From CAVSUR01 sp963846005 (GTDB lineage: Bacteria; Actinomycetota; Actinomycetes; Streptosporangiales; Streptosporangiaceae), in the NCBI GenBank assembly GCA_963846005.1, contig CAWJUH010000003.1, positions 1,674,001 through 1,738,000 of the forward strand: a stretch of DNA of 64,000 nucleotides. Reading direction: 5' to 3'. Positions within the stretch are counted from its first letter, which is position 1; each line of letters begins with the position of its first letter. Of the stretch, positions 15,043-24,008 are shown in pieces. The notes beneath the pieces were generated by a model that had not been told where the DNA came from, did no database searches, and saw only the letters and a program-made list of their open reading frames with translations. Position numbers and translations under genes: made by a program.

Positions 15043-16004
15043 GGCCGTCCGGCCGCCCCGCCGGCCGCCCGGCGCCGGGCCCGCGCGTCGCGCTCAGCCT
15101 CGTTCCAGAACCCGGTGAGCATGCTGGCCGTGGTGGCCGGCGCCTCGACCGCCGGGGAATGCGCCGCGCCGGGGATGCAGGCCCGCTGGGCGCGCAGCCG
15201 CCGGGCCATCGCGGCCTGGACCGGCGTCGGCCAGGCGTCGTCGAGCTCGCCGAAGACGACCAGGATCCGCAGCTCCTCGCGGCTGGCCAGCTCGGCCGTC
15301 CGGTCCGGCCAGTCCAGCAGGTACCGGGCCATCATGACCATGCCGACCGGGCTGTTGCGCAGCGTGCGGCGGCGCAGGAACGCCAGGATGTGCGGCGGCA
15401 CCCCGGCCGCCGCGGCCTCCGGCCCCAGCCGCTCGTCCCACAGCTGCCTGATTCCGGCGGCCAGCCGCTGCGGATCCAGTTGCTGCGGGTCCGGCGGGGC
15501 GGGACCGGCGGCGCCGAGCAGTTCCAGCATCGTGCGCAACCGGGCTGCCCGCGCCCCGGGCAGGCTGCCCGGCCCGGAGCCGAGCAGGGTCAGCGACAGC
15601 GGCACGCCGGGCCCGGCCAGCACCGCCTGCCGGGCGACCAGCCCGCCGAAGGAGTGGCCGAGCAGGTGCACGCCCGCATCGTCGTCGGCCACCTGGCGGG
15701 CCACGGCGAGCACGTCGGCGGCCAGCGCGTCGGGCCGGTAGTCGCCGGGCTCGGCGGACGGCTCGGACTCGTACTGGCCGCGCTGGTCGATCGCGATCAC
15801 CCGGCGGCCGGCCGCGGCCAGCGGCGGCAGCACCGGCAGGAAGTCCTCCTTGCTGCCGGTGTACCCGGGCAGCAGCAGCGCGGGCTTGCGCTCGCAGACG
15901 CCGCGGTCCGGCATCGCCTCCAGCGCGGCGAACTCGCCGCGGCTGGTCTTGATCGTGCGCGGCTGGACGCGGTCCGGCAGCACGAGAGACCTCGGGGTGC
16001 TCAC
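15039..16004 (-). CDS. Alpha/beta hydrolase
   Basis: This is a 321-residue alpha/beta-hydrolase fold protein. LLLPGYTGSKEDF forms the oxyanion region, VIAIDQRGQYESE the next strand, HLLGHSFGGLVARQAV the nucleophile elbow (Ser in GHSFGG), LVVFGELDDAW the acid strand, and GAAHSPAVEAP the catalytic His. No signal peptide is seen. The substrate is unknown; esterases and epoxide or haloalkane-type enzymes share this pattern. It converges on the nuclease gene with a 4-base overlap. Confidence 0.88.
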   Translation of the reverse strand: MSTPRSLVLPDRVQPRTIKTSRGEFAALEAMPDRGVCERKPALLLPGYTGSKEDFLPVLPPLAAAGRRVIAIDQRGQYESEPSAEPGDYRPDALAADVLAVARQVADDDAGVHLLGHSFGGLVARQAVLAGPGVPLSLTLLGSGPGSLPGARAARLRTMLELLGAAGPAPPDPQQLDPQRLAAGIRQLWDERLGPEAAAAGVPPHILAFLRRRTLRNSPVGMVMMARYLLDWPDRTAELASREELRILVVFGELDDAWPTPVQAAMARRLRAQRACIPGAAHSPAVEAPATTASMLTGFWNEAERDARARRRAAGGAAGRP

Positions 16005-16125
16005 GGGGTGGCAGCCTACCCAGTCACGGCCGGGGCGTACTCGCCCAGATTTTGCGCGGTCAGCACAGAAGATTTCCCGCCGCGGCGGACGTTACACCTG
16101 GGACCGGCCAGTCACGCGGGACCAG

Positions 16126-16187
16126 CCAGACACCGGGACGGCCAGACACCGGGGACGGCCAGACACCGGGGACGGCCAGACACCGGG
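16126..16187. repeat. 16-17 bp tandem repeats between hydrolase and helicase genes
   Basis: CCAGACACCGGG occurs at 16126, 16142, 16159 and 16176, separated by GACGG-type spacers. The tract lies in the 206-base gap between the hydrolase start and the helicase stop, where I see nothing else apart from a related GGACCGGCCAG just before it. Confidence 0.85.
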
Positions 16188-16210
16188 GACCGGCCGGCCG
16201 CCCGGACCGG

Positions 16211-18166
16211 TCAGCCGGCGGCTGCGGCCCCGCTGCGCCCGGGGCGCCGCCGCCGCCGGCGGCTCCGGCCGGTGACGGCCGCGCCCTCGGGCTGGCCCGG
16301 CCCGGCCGCCGGCCCGCTGCCCGCGGTCCGGTGCGCCGGGCTGCCGTCTGCTTCGTGCCCGGCGGCATCCGCGGCCGGCACCGGGGCGCCGCCGCGGGTG
16401 CGGTGGCGCACCCGGTTGCGGCGGGGCTGGCCATCGCCGTCCGCGGACTTGTCCCGGTTGTCACGCCGGGCCGGGGAGCGGCTCTTGCCGGTCTCGCCGA
16501 TGTCCTCGAGTTCCTCGGCTTCCAGTCCCGCCCGGCCGCGCTGCTTCCGGGGCAGCATGCTCCCGGCACCCGCCGGGATGGACAGCTCCTCGTACAGGTG
16601 CGCGGAGGTGGAGTAGGTCTCCGGCGGGTCCGGGTGCCCCAGGTTCAGCGCGGTGTCGATGAGCTTCCAGCGCTGCAGGTCGTTCCAGTCCACGAAGGTC
16701 ACGGCCACGCCCTCGCGCCCGGCCCGGCCGGTACGGCCGATCCGGTGCAGGTAGGCCTTCTCGTCCTCGGGGCACTCGTAGTTGATCACGTGGGTCACGT
16801 CGTCGACGTCCAGGCCGCGCGCAGCGACGTCGGTGGCCACCAGCACGTCGACCTTGCCGCTGCGGAACGCCCGCATGGCCCGCTCGCGCTGGCTCTGGCC
16901 CAGGTCCCCGTGCACCGCCGCAGCCGCGAAGCCGCGCCGGGTCAGCGCCTCCGCCACCTGGTCGCAGCTCCGCTTGGTCCGGCAGAACACCATGGTCAGG
17001 CCGCGGCCGGCGGCCTGCAGCACCCGGGCCAGCACCTCGATCTTGTCCATCTGGTGCGCCCGGAACACATGCTGCTCGGTGGTCGGCACGAGGACCGGCT
17101 CGTCGTGGTGCTCAGCCCGGATGTGGATCGGCTGGTGCAGGTGCCGCCGGGCGAGCGTCACCACCTCCCCGGGCATGGTCGCCGAGAACAGCATGGTCTG
17201 CCGCCGCGGCGGGGTGAGGGCCAGGATCCGCTCCACGTCCGGCAGGAAGCCGAGGTCGAGCATCTTGTCCGCCTCGTCCAGCACCAGCGCTTGCACGCCG
17301 GACAGGTCGAGGTGGCCCTGCCGGGCCAGGTCGAGCAGCCGCCCGGGCGTCCCGACCACCGCGTCCACGCTGGCCAGGGCCTCGATCTGGGGCTCGTAAG
17401 CACGGCCGCCGTACAGCGTGACCACCCGGGCGCCGGTGCGCGTGCCGGCCATCCGCGTGTCGTCGGCCACCTGGATGGCCAGTTCCCTGGTGGGCACGAC
17501 GACCAGGGCGCGCGGGGCGTTCGGCCTGCGGTCCCCGGTGCCCGCCAGCATCTGCAGCAGCGGGATGCCGAACGCCAGGGTCTTGCCGGTGCCGGTGCGC
17601 GCCTGCCCGATGACGTCGTGCCCGTCGAGCGCGATCGGCAGCGTCAGCGCCTGGATCGGGAACGCGGTGACGATCCCGCTGGCCTCCAGCGCGGCGCAGA
17701 TGTCCTCGGAAATGCCGAAGTCGCGGAAGGCCTTGGCCTGGCCGGCCGCCAGCGCGTCAGGCTCCAGCTCGTCCTCGTCGGCCACCAGCGTCACGACCGG
17801 CTCGGACTGCGCCGCGCCCGGGCCCGCCACGGTCACGGTCGTGGACGCGGTGGTCATCGCGGCGGCGCTGGCCGCGGCCGCCGGGGCCGCAGCGGGTCCG
17901 GCCGCGGCCACGCTGGCACCGTCCGCCGGGCCGGCGGTCACCGTCGTGCTGCCGAGCCAGACCGAGCCAGGCCGGCCGGGTCGCGCCCGGCGGCGCGGCC
18001 GGAGAATCAGCAGCCGCGGGATCGGCGGCCGGGAAATCGGGAGAAAGCTCGGCCGGCCGGTGCCGGCGCCATCTGCCGCGGGCTCGTCCGGCGCGGCCGG
18101 TATCTTGCTGCTCAGGGCGTTCCGCCTCCATCGTGGGCCTGCGACCGGCGCCAGGTGGCTTTGCAC
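16211..18166 (-). CDS. DEAD-box ATP-dependent RNA helicase
   Basis: This protein has up to 651 residues. All core motifs are present: the Q-motif region FRDFGISEDICAALEASGI, Walker A ARTGTGKT (about 189-196), PTRELA, TPGRLLDL, LDEADKML (DEAD at about 297), LFSATMPG, VHGDLGQSQRERAM, VATDVAARGLD and HRIGRTGRAG. The C-terminus after about 530 is Arg/Gly/Ala-rich and basic, suiting RNA binding. The start is unclear: GTG 18166 gives the longest form; the first 100 or so residues are low-complexity, and an internal ATG at 17857 lies nearer the conserved domain. Mycobacterial rhlE has the same neighbours (ferritin-like, DUF3107, TetR genes). Confidence 0.9.
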   Translation of the reverse strand: MQSHLAPVAGPRWRRNALSSKIPAAPDEPAADGAGTGRPSFLPISRPPIPRLLILRPRRRARPGRPGSVWLGSTTVTAGPADGASVAAAGPAAAPAAAASAAAMTTASTTVTVAGPGAAQSEPVVTLVADEDELEPDALAAGQAKAFRDFGISEDICAALEASGIVTAFPIQALTLPIALDGHDVIGQARTGTGKTLAFGIPLLQMLAGTGDRRPNAPRALVVVPTRELAIQVADDTRMAGTRTGARVVTLYGGRAYEPQIEALASVDAVVGTPGRLLDLARQGHLDLSGVQALVLDEADKMLDLGFLPDVERILALTPPRRQTMLFSATMPGEVVTLARRHLHQPIHIRAEHHDEPVLVPTTEQHVFRAHQMDKIEVLARVLQAAGRGLTMVFCRTKRSCDQVAEALTRRGFAAAAVHGDLGQSQRERAMRAFRSGKVDVLVATDVAARGLDVDDVTHVINYECPEDEKAYLHRIGRTGRAGREGVAVTFVDWNDLQRWKLIDTALNLGHPDPPETYSTSAHLYEELSIPAGAGSMLPRKQRGRAGLEAEELEDIGETGKSRSPARRDNRDKSADGDGQPRRNRVRHRTRGGAPVPAADAAGHEADGSPAHRTAGSGPAAGPGQPEGAAVTGRSRRRRRRPGRSGAAAAG

Positions 18167-18499
18167 TGCGTATCCCGTTCGGCTCCGCCAGCCGCAGCGT
18201 GATCAGCGCGGGCGCATGATCCGTGCGAAGGCGCCGTCCGGCCGGATCTCACCGGCCCGGAGGCAGTCGGGCATATCAGCTTGCACAGGGTCGCAGGCGC
18301 GGTCATCACGTCTGCACTCATCTACTGAACAGAAACAACGCTCAACGGTCGTTGCTGCATTCCATATTCGAAGCCAACCCGATTCTATCAAGCGCCGCGG
18401 CCCCGGCGGCATCCGCGCCAGGCTGAACGAGCTTGCGGGCGGCGCGCTGCCGCCCGCCGGAACGCTGCGGGCGAATTGTGACGTTGTTACGCTGCCCAC
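18167..18499. other. 333-base divergent intergenic region
   Basis: It separates the helicase and ferritin-like genes and is relatively A/T-rich between 18300 and 18400. It contains a small inverted repeat CAACG...CGTTG (18332-18350) and several possible -10-like boxes, but no ORF or RNA that I recognise. It presumably holds both divergent promoters. Confidence 0.5.
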
Positions 18500-19231
18500 G
18501 TGGTCACCCAGGACGCCGCCGGCGGGATCGTGCCGGAGCAAGCTGCCCGCGCCCAGGATCCGGCGGCCGAGGGCGTGCTCGACCTGCTCGGAATGCTGGC
18601 GTACGCCTCGCTGACCGGCTTCTTCCGGCTCTCCGAGGACGCGTCGGTGGCCGCCACGCTGACCGACAAGACGGCCCTGGCCGAGATGGCGGTGGCCGAG
18701 TTCGGGCACTTCCGGCTGCTGCGCGGCCGGCTCGAGGAGATGTCCGCCGACCCGGATCAGGCCATGGCCCCGTTCGTGGCCCCGGTCGACGACTACCACG
18801 CCAGGACCGCCCCGGCGGACTGGCTGGAGAGCCTGGTCAAGGCCTACGTCGGGGACGGGATCGCGGCGGATTTCTACCGGCTCGCGGCCGAGCGCCTGGA
18901 TCCGCGGACCCGGTCGCTGGTCGAGGAGGTCCTGGCCGACACCGGTCACGCCGAGTTCGTCGTCCGCCGGGTGCGGGACGCCGCCGATGAGGACCCCAAG
19001 CTGGAGGCGCGGCTGGCGCTGTGGGCCCGGCGGCTGGTCGGCGAGGCGCTCGGCCAGGCACAGCGGGTGGCGGCGGCCCGGCCGCCGCTGGCCATGGTGC
19101 TCGCCGGTGACCAGACCACGCAGCTCGGCGAGGTCGGGCGCATCTTCGCCCGGCTTACCGACGCGCATGCGCAGCGGATGGCGGCACTCGGGTTCGACGC
19201 GGCCCCGGCGGCGGCCGGCGGTTCCGGCTAG
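18500..19231 (+). CDS. Ferritin-like domain protein
   Basis: This 243-residue all-helical protein is of the ferritin-like fold group seen beside rhlE in actinobacteria (Rv3210c-like). Helix segments contain LLGMLAYASLTGFFRLSEDA, MAVAEFGHFRLLRGRLEEM, and VLADTGHAEFVVRRV, where Glu/His pairs (AEFGHF, DTGHAEF) could ligate a di-iron site. It resembles the tRNA-hydroxylase MiaE side of the superfamily, but substrate and metal content are unproven. GTG 18500 is the only nearby start. Confidence 0.85.
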   Translation: MVTQDAAGGIVPEQAARAQDPAAEGVLDLLGMLAYASLTGFFRLSEDASVAATLTDKTALAEMAVAEFGHFRLLRGRLEEMSADPDQAMAPFVAPVDDYHARTAPADWLESLVKAYVGDGIAADFYRLAAERLDPRTRSLVEEVLADTGHAEFVVRRVRDAADEDPKLEARLALWARRLVGEALGQAQRVAAARPPLAMVLAGDQTTQLGEVGRIFARLTDAHAQRMAALGFDAAPAAAGGSG

Positions 19232-19235
19232 CGGC

Positions 19236-19508
19236 TCACTCCGGCCGGCAACGAGGCCGCCGCCGGCCAGCCGGGCCGTCGCGCTCGCCGGCCCCGAAGC
19301 CGATCCGCCGCGGCCCGGTGGCCGCGGTCTCGATGTAGGCCAGCTTGTCGGCCGGCACCAGCACCCGGCCGCCCTTCTCGTCGGTCAGGGCCAGCACCGA
19401 CCCGTCCGCGATCGCGGCGCGGACGGCCTGCTCCAGCTCTTCCGCGGTCGCCGGGGTCTCCAGCACCAGCTCCCGGGCCACCGACTGTATGCCGATCTTG
19501 ACTTCCAC
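19236..19508 (-). CDS. DUF3107 family protein
   Basis: This 90-residue protein starts at GTG 19506-19508 (VEVKIGIQSVARELVLET). The conserved LALTDEKGGRVLVPADKLAY and the ending PRRIGFG identify the actinobacterial DUF3107 family. A 20-residue Arg/Pro-rich tail past GFGAG is unusual for the family. The role is unknown. It is downstream of, and nearly abuts, the TetR gene (5 bases apart), as in mycobacteria (Rv3208-Rv3208A). Confidence 0.9.
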   Translation of the reverse strand: MEVKIGIQSVARELVLETPATAEELEQAVRAAIADGSVLALTDEKGGRVLVPADKLAYIETAATGPRRIGFGAGERDGPAGRRRPRCRPE

Positions 19509-19513
19509 GGCCG

Positions 19514-20185
19514 TCAGCTTAACGACCGGACCGGCTGCCCCGCCTCCGCGCCGCCCGGATACCCGCTTTCCGGGCTGATCGGCCAGCCGCTGATTCCGCG
19601 CCAGGCCAGCCTGGTTATCAGCTGCTCCGCCTCGCCCTTCGGCATGACCTTGTCGGTGCTGAGCCAGTACCGCGCGCTGACCTGGGCCATGCCCACCAGG
19701 GCCACCCCGAGCATCAGCGCTTCGTCGTCCTTGACCCCGGCGTCGTCGCGGATGAACTCGCGCACCATCTCGGCGCACTGGTCCATGGCCGAGTCCAGCC
19801 TGGCCCGGACGGCCGGCTCGTTGCTGAGATCAGATTCGAAAACCAGCCGGAAGGCCTCGCCGTCGCCGCCCATGTAGTCGAAGAACGCGCGGAACGTGGC
19901 GGGCACGCGCTGCTTGTTGTCGGTGGTGGAATCGAGTGCTTCGCGCACGATCCGCACCAGGTCGGCCACGCTCTCGTCCAGCAGCGCCAGGTAGAGCTCA
20001 AGCTTGCTGGGAAAATGCTGGTAGAGCACGGGCTTGCTGACGCCGGCCTGAACAGCGATCTCGTCCATCGCGGCCTGGTGATAACCCTGCGCGACGAAGA
20101 TCTCGCGGGCGGCGCCCAGCAGCTGGCGTCGTCTGGCCTGTTTCGGCAGCCGGGTAGACGGCCGGGCCTGCGACGATGTGGTCAC
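19514..20185 (-). CDS. TetR-family transcriptional regulator
   Basis: This is a 223-residue regulator. The N-terminal TetR helix-turn-helix is clear: RRRQLLGAAREIFVAQGYHQ, MDEIAVQAGVSKPVLYQHF, then SKLELYLALL. The ligand domain is of the type found in Rv3208. It starts at ATG 20183-20185. The conserved genomic context with DUF3107, ferritin-like and rhlE genes supports orthology to that mycobacterial regulator, whose targets are not evident here. Confidence 0.9.
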   Translation of the reverse strand: MTTSSQARPSTRLPKQARRRQLLGAAREIFVAQGYHQAAMDEIAVQAGVSKPVLYQHFPSKLELYLALLDESVADLVRIVREALDSTTDNKQRVPATFRAFFDYMGGDGEAFRLVFESDLSNEPAVRARLDSAMDQCAEMVREFIRDDAGVKDDEALMLGVALVGMAQVSARYWLSTDKVMPKGEAEQLITRLAWRGISGWPISPESGYPGGAEAGQPVRSLS

Positions 20186-20329
20186 TACGAACTCCGAAGG
20201 TTCCGGTGCGTGCAGAATCAGATGCTGCCTGCCCGGTAATCTTACCGACTCAGTGGCCGCTAACCATTGCCGCCGGGCGCCAGGGCGGCCGCCAGGGAGC
20301 GGCTCGCGGCACTGGCGAGATCCGTGGGT

Positions 20330-20368
20330 GCTACGGATTCCGAAGCCTGAACCTTCGGAATCCGTAGC
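20330..20368. terminator. Perfect 16-bp stem-loop
   Basis: GCTACGGATTCCGAAG at 20330-20345 pairs perfectly with 20353-20368 across a 7-base loop. It lies 11 bases beyond the stop of the small acidic gene on the minus strand, and upstream of the TetR promoter, so it probably insulates the two. There is no T-run. Confidence 0.75.
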
Positions 20369-20379
20369 GAGGGTCTGCG

Positions 20380-20550
20380 CTAGCGGTACTCCTCGTCGTC
20401 CGGGCCGAGGTCGCGCGACTGCTCGGCCGTGTCGGCCTCGTCCGCCTCCAGCGGCCGCTCGCCCGCCGGGCCGGGTCCGGAATCGGACTCGCCGGGGATC
20501 GCGTCGGTCTGCTGCTCCACGGCGTCGGGCACCGGCTCTTCCAGCCTCAT
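20380..20550 (-). CDS. Small acidic hypothetical protein
   Basis: This 56-residue protein starts at ATG 20548-20550 and opens MRLEEPVPDAVEQQ. It repeats an acidic ADxxEQ pattern (DAVEQQTD, then ADTAEQSRDLGP) and ends DDEEYR. Similar short acidic proteins ending in D/E-D/E-Y-R occur in actinobacteria, without known function. Third codon positions are almost all G/C, which supports coding. It is divergent from ku and followed by a strong hairpin. Confidence 0.65.
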   Translation of the reverse strand: MRLEEPVPDAVEQQTDAIPGESDSGPGPAGERPLEADEADTAEQSRDLGPDDEEYR

Positions 20551-20663
20551 GTCACTCAATCTGGATTCCCTCCGGCCCCTGATCGGCCAACCTGGCTCTG
20601 ACGTGCGTAATCCGGATCATGCAGCATGTATGTGCACCCGATCCGGCGGGGTAAGGAGGAACC

Positions 20664-21713
20664 ATGCGCAGCATGTGGAAGGGCGCGATCTCCTTCGGGC
20701 TGGTCATGATCCCGGTGAAACTCTACGCCGCGACCGAGCAGAAGGACATCTCGTTCCGGCAGGTGCACCGGGCCGACGGCGGGCGGATCAGGTTCCGGCG
20801 CGTGTGCTCGGTCTGCGGTGAGGAAGTGGCGTACGAGGACGTCGCGAAGGGGTACGAGCTGCCGAGCGGCGAGATGGTGATCCTGACCGACGAGGACATG
20901 GCCGAGCTGCCGCTGCCGACCACCCGCAACATCGAGGTGCTGAACTTCACCCCGGCCGATCAGCTGGACCCGATCTTGTACAACCGCAGCTACTACGTGG
21001 AGCCTGATGCGACCGGCACTCGGGCGTACGTGCTGCTGCGCGATGCGCTTGAACAGTCGGGGAAGCTGGCGATCGCCCAGGTGGCGCTGCGCCAGCGCGA
21101 GTCCCTGGCCACGCTGCGCACCCGCGACGGAGTGCTGGTGCTGGAGACGTTGCTGTGGCCGGACGAGGTGCGGGCGGCAGATTTCCCGTTCCTCGACGAC
21201 GACATCGAGGTGCGCTCGCAGGAACTCACCATGGCCGAGTCCCTGATCGACTCGATGACCGTGGACTTCGAGCCGGGCGACTACCGGGACGGCTACCGCG
21301 AGGCACTGGCCGAACTCGTGCACGCCAAGGCGGACGGCCGCGACGTGGTCCAGCCGGAGGAAGCCGGCGAGCCCGAGGCCGAGCCCACCAGCCTGGCCGA
21401 CGCGCTGCAGGCGAGCCTGGCCGCGGCCATGGGCGGCCGGGGCGGCTCGGGCGGCGCTGGCTCGGGCAGTGCTGGCTCAGCCGGCGGCGGCTCGGCCAAG
21501 GCCGGCCCGGGCAAGCGCGCCCCGGGCAGTCGCAGCTCCGCCAAGCCCCGTGCCAGGCAAGCCGCGTCCGGCAACGGCCGGGCGGCCAGCGCGGCCAAGT
21601 CCGGCACCGGCAAGAACGGCGCGGCGGGCACGAAATCCGCCAAGCCGGCCGGATCCGGCTCGGGTTCAGGCTCCGGCTCGGCCAAGCGCCGCACCAAGCG
21701 CAAGGCCAGCTGA
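20664..21713 (+). CDS. ku: Non-homologous end-joining protein Ku
   Basis: This is a 349-residue bacterial Ku homodimer subunit that binds double-strand ends and recruits LigD. The conserved core runs from MWKGAISFGLVMIPVKLY through HRADGGRIRFRRVCSVCGEE, YYVEPDATGTRAYVLLRDAL and LETLLWPDEVR to about residue 250. The last 90 or so residues are low-complexity Gly/Ser/Ala with many Lys, the extended basic tail known in some Ku proteins to aid DNA threading. A near-perfect Shine-Dalgarno TAAGGAGGAA directly precedes ATG 20664. No ligD lies in the window. Confidence 0.95.
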   Translation: MRSMWKGAISFGLVMIPVKLYAATEQKDISFRQVHRADGGRIRFRRVCSVCGEEVAYEDVAKGYELPSGEMVILTDEDMAELPLPTTRNIEVLNFTPADQLDPILYNRSYYVEPDATGTRAYVLLRDALEQSGKLAIAQVALRQRESLATLRTRDGVLVLETLLWPDEVRAADFPFLDDDIEVRSQELTMAESLIDSMTVDFEPGDYRDGYREALAELVHAKADGRDVVQPEEAGEPEAEPTSLADALQASLAAAMGGRGGSGGAGSGSAGSAGGGSAKAGPGKRAPGSRSSAKPRARQAASGNGRAASAAKSGTGKNGAAGTKSAKPAGSGSGSGSGSAKRRTKRKAS

Positions 21714-21751
21714 CCGTCTGGCCCTGCTGTACCGGCGGGTAACCTGGTCAC

Positions 21752-22690
21752 ATGACCGACCCGATCGCGCCCTGGCCTGGCGAGATAGTCGATTGTGACG
21801 GCGTTAGCGTGTTCGTCCGCGCCACTCCGGCGGTGCCGGGGGCGGATCCGGCCCTGTTCGTGCACGGTCTCGGCGGTTCGTCGCTGAACTGGACCGACCT
21901 GATGGACCTGCTGCGGCAGCCGCCCGGCGGCAGCGCGGCCGGCCAGGAACTGAACTGCGTAGCGATCGACCTGCCCGGATTCGGCTTCTCGCCCGTCCCG
22001 GCGGACGGCCGGTACTCGGTCTCCGCGCACGCCGACGCGGTGATCGCGCTCATCACCAAGCGCGGCAACTGGCCAGTGCACCTGATCGGCAACTCGCTCG
22101 GCGGGGCCGTCTGCACCCGGGTGGCCGGCCGCCGCCCCGACCTGGTGCGCACCATGACCCTGGTCTCGCCCGCGCTGCCCGACCTGCGCCCGCGCCCGCT
22201 CCCGGTCCGGCTCGGCCTGGTCACCGCGCCCGGCATCGGGATGTGGATGATGCGCAGGCTCCAGCGGCTGCCCGCCGAGCTGCGCGCCACCCGGTCCTTC
22301 CACGACCTGTACCGCGATCCGGCCCTGGTGCACCCGGCCCGGCGCGCCGCCGAGATCGAGGAGGTCCTCCGCCGCGACGCGCTGGACTACTCCGCCGACG
22401 CCCTGGTCCGCTCGGCCCGCAGCCTGGTCACCGAATACGCCAGGATCGGCCCGGGATCGCTGTGGCGCGACGCGGCCCGGGTCACCGCGCCTGCCCTCGT
22501 CATCCACGGCAGCCACGACCGGCTGGTGAACCCGATCATGTCCACCCGGGCGGCCCGGGTGTTCCCCGACGCCCGGGTGGTCGTGCTGCCGCGGGTCGGG
22601 CACGTCGCGATGATGGAGCGCCCGGACCTGGTGGCCAGGGAGGTGCGCGATTTCCTGGCGGCCCACAGTGCTGCGCTGTCGGTGCGGTAG
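21752..22690 (+). CDS. Alpha/beta hydrolase
   Basis: This is a 312-residue alpha/beta-hydrolase. FVHGLGGSSLNWTDL holds the oxyanion loop, AIDLPGFGFSP the second strand, HLIGNSLGGAVCTRVA the nucleophile elbow (GNSLGG), IHGSHDRLVNP the acid strand and RVGHVAMMERPD the catalytic His. It could be a lipase, esterase or hydrolase of the meta-cleavage type; the substrate is not decidable. It is 38 bases after ku in the same direction and 6 bases before the deacetylase gene. Confidence 0.88.
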   Translation: MTDPIAPWPGEIVDCDGVSVFVRATPAVPGADPALFVHGLGGSSLNWTDLMDLLRQPPGGSAAGQELNCVAIDLPGFGFSPVPADGRYSVSAHADAVIALITKRGNWPVHLIGNSLGGAVCTRVAGRRPDLVRTMTLVSPALPDLRPRPLPVRLGLVTAPGIGMWMMRRLQRLPAELRATRSFHDLYRDPALVHPARRAAEIEEVLRRDALDYSADALVRSARSLVTEYARIGPGSLWRDAARVTAPALVIHGSHDRLVNPIMSTRAARVFPDARVVVLPRVGHVAMMERPDLVAREVRDFLAAHSAALSVR

Positions 22691-22696
22691 CCGCCG

Positions 22697-23939
22697 GTGA
22701 CCCGGCCCGGCGAGCAGGCGCGGGGCACCGTGGTCAGCGCCCCCCGGGTCATACCGGCGGACGGCGCCGCGGCCGCGATGCTGGAGCCGGGCTACCTGAC
22801 CTTCTCCGGCGGCACGATCACCGCCGTCGGCCCGGGCCTGCCGCCGCGCCGCCCCGACGTCGAGCTGACCTCGGGCGTGCTGGTGCCCGGGCTGATCGAC
22901 CTGCAGGTCAACGGCTACTTCGGGGTGGAGCTCAGCCGGGCCGAGCCGGACGGCTGGGCGCAGGTCAGCGCCGGGCTGCCGCAGACCGGCACCACGGCCT
23001 TCATGCCGACGTTCATCACCGCGCTGCTGCCGGACCTGGCCGCTTCGCTGGCGGCGGCGAGCGGGATGGTGGGGCGAGGCGGCGAGCGGGGCGGTGGCGA
23101 GCGGGGCGGCGGCGAGCGGGGCGGTGGCGGGCCAGCCCGCCGGGGCGCGGGTGCTGGGGGTGCACGTCGAGGGGCCGTTCATCGCGCCGCGGCGGCGCGG
23201 CGCGCACCGCCCGGACTGGATCATCGACCCGGACCCGGCCGCGGCCGCCGGCCTGCTCGCCGCCGCCGGCGGCGCGCTGCGGATCATGACCCTGGCCCCG
23301 GAGCGGCCCGGCGCGCTGGCCGTGATCCGCCAGCTGGCGCAGGCCGGGGTGCTGGTCAGCATCGGGCACTCGGATGCCACCGGCGATCAGGTCCGGCAGG
23401 CCGCCGGGGCCGGGGCGCGGATGGTCACCCACCTGTTCGACGCCCAGCGGCCGCTGCACCACCGCGAGCCGGGGGTGGTCGGCACGGCGCTGACCGACCC
23501 GCGGCTCACCAGCGGCCTGATCGCCGACCTGCACCACGTCGGGGCGGAGGCGTGCCGCATCGCGTTCGCCGCCGCGCCCGGCCGGATCTGCCTCGTCACC
23601 GACGCCGCGGCGAGCGCGGGCATGCCGCCCGGCCGGTACCTGCTGGGCGGTGAGCCGATCGAGCTGCCGCCCGGTCCCGGCCAGCCGCCGGTCCGGGCGG
23701 ACGGGACCCTGGCCGGGTCGGGCCTGCGGATGGACGCCGCGGTCGCCAACATGGTGAGCGCCGGGGTGGAGCTGACCGCCGCGGTGGCGGCCGCCACGGT
23801 CGTGCCCGCCGACCTGATCGGCCGGCCCGACCTCGGCCGGCTCGCGCCGGGCGCGGCGGCCGACCTGGCCTGGCTGGGCGACGACCTGCGTGCGCGGGGC
23901 ACCTGGATCGGCGGTGCCCGGCTCAGCGGCTTACCGTAA
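22697..23939 (+). pseudogene. nagA: N-acetylglucosamine-6-phosphate deacetylase, frameshifted
   Basis: The gene deacetylates GlcNAc-6-phosphate in amino-sugar catabolism. The first frame encodes the N-terminal sandwich and barrel start (VPGLIDLQVNGYFGVELS, TGTTAFMPTFITALL). The second frame continues with VLGVHVEGPFI (metal-binding Glu), VSIGHSDA, VTHLFDAQRPLHHREPG, LIADLHHVG and VTDAAASAGMP. Removing one G from the GGGG at 23071-23074 joins the frames smoothly. The break is just before 15-bp G-rich repeats. The expected NagA fold is otherwise complete (about 413 residues). It is either a sequencing error in a G-tract or a real null allele. Confidence 0.82.
23081..23125 (+). repeat. Three 15-bp repeats in the deacetylase gene
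   Basis: GGCGAGCGGGGCGGT occurs at 23081, as GGCGAGCGGGGCGGC at 23096, and again at 23111. The tract begins seven bases after the GGGG where the reading frame breaks, and encodes a linker inserted between conserved strands of the deacetylase. Confidence 0.85.
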
Positions 23940-24008
23940 CGTCATCCGGGCGGCACGCGCCGCCCGTGGCCGGTGCCCGGCGCCGGCGCGCGATGCGAGG
24001 GAGGCCGC

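Noticed and set aside
21293..23380. 695-codon minus-strand open frame across ku, hydrolase and nagA
   Set aside because: It crosses three sense genes with recognised products and shows no family motif.
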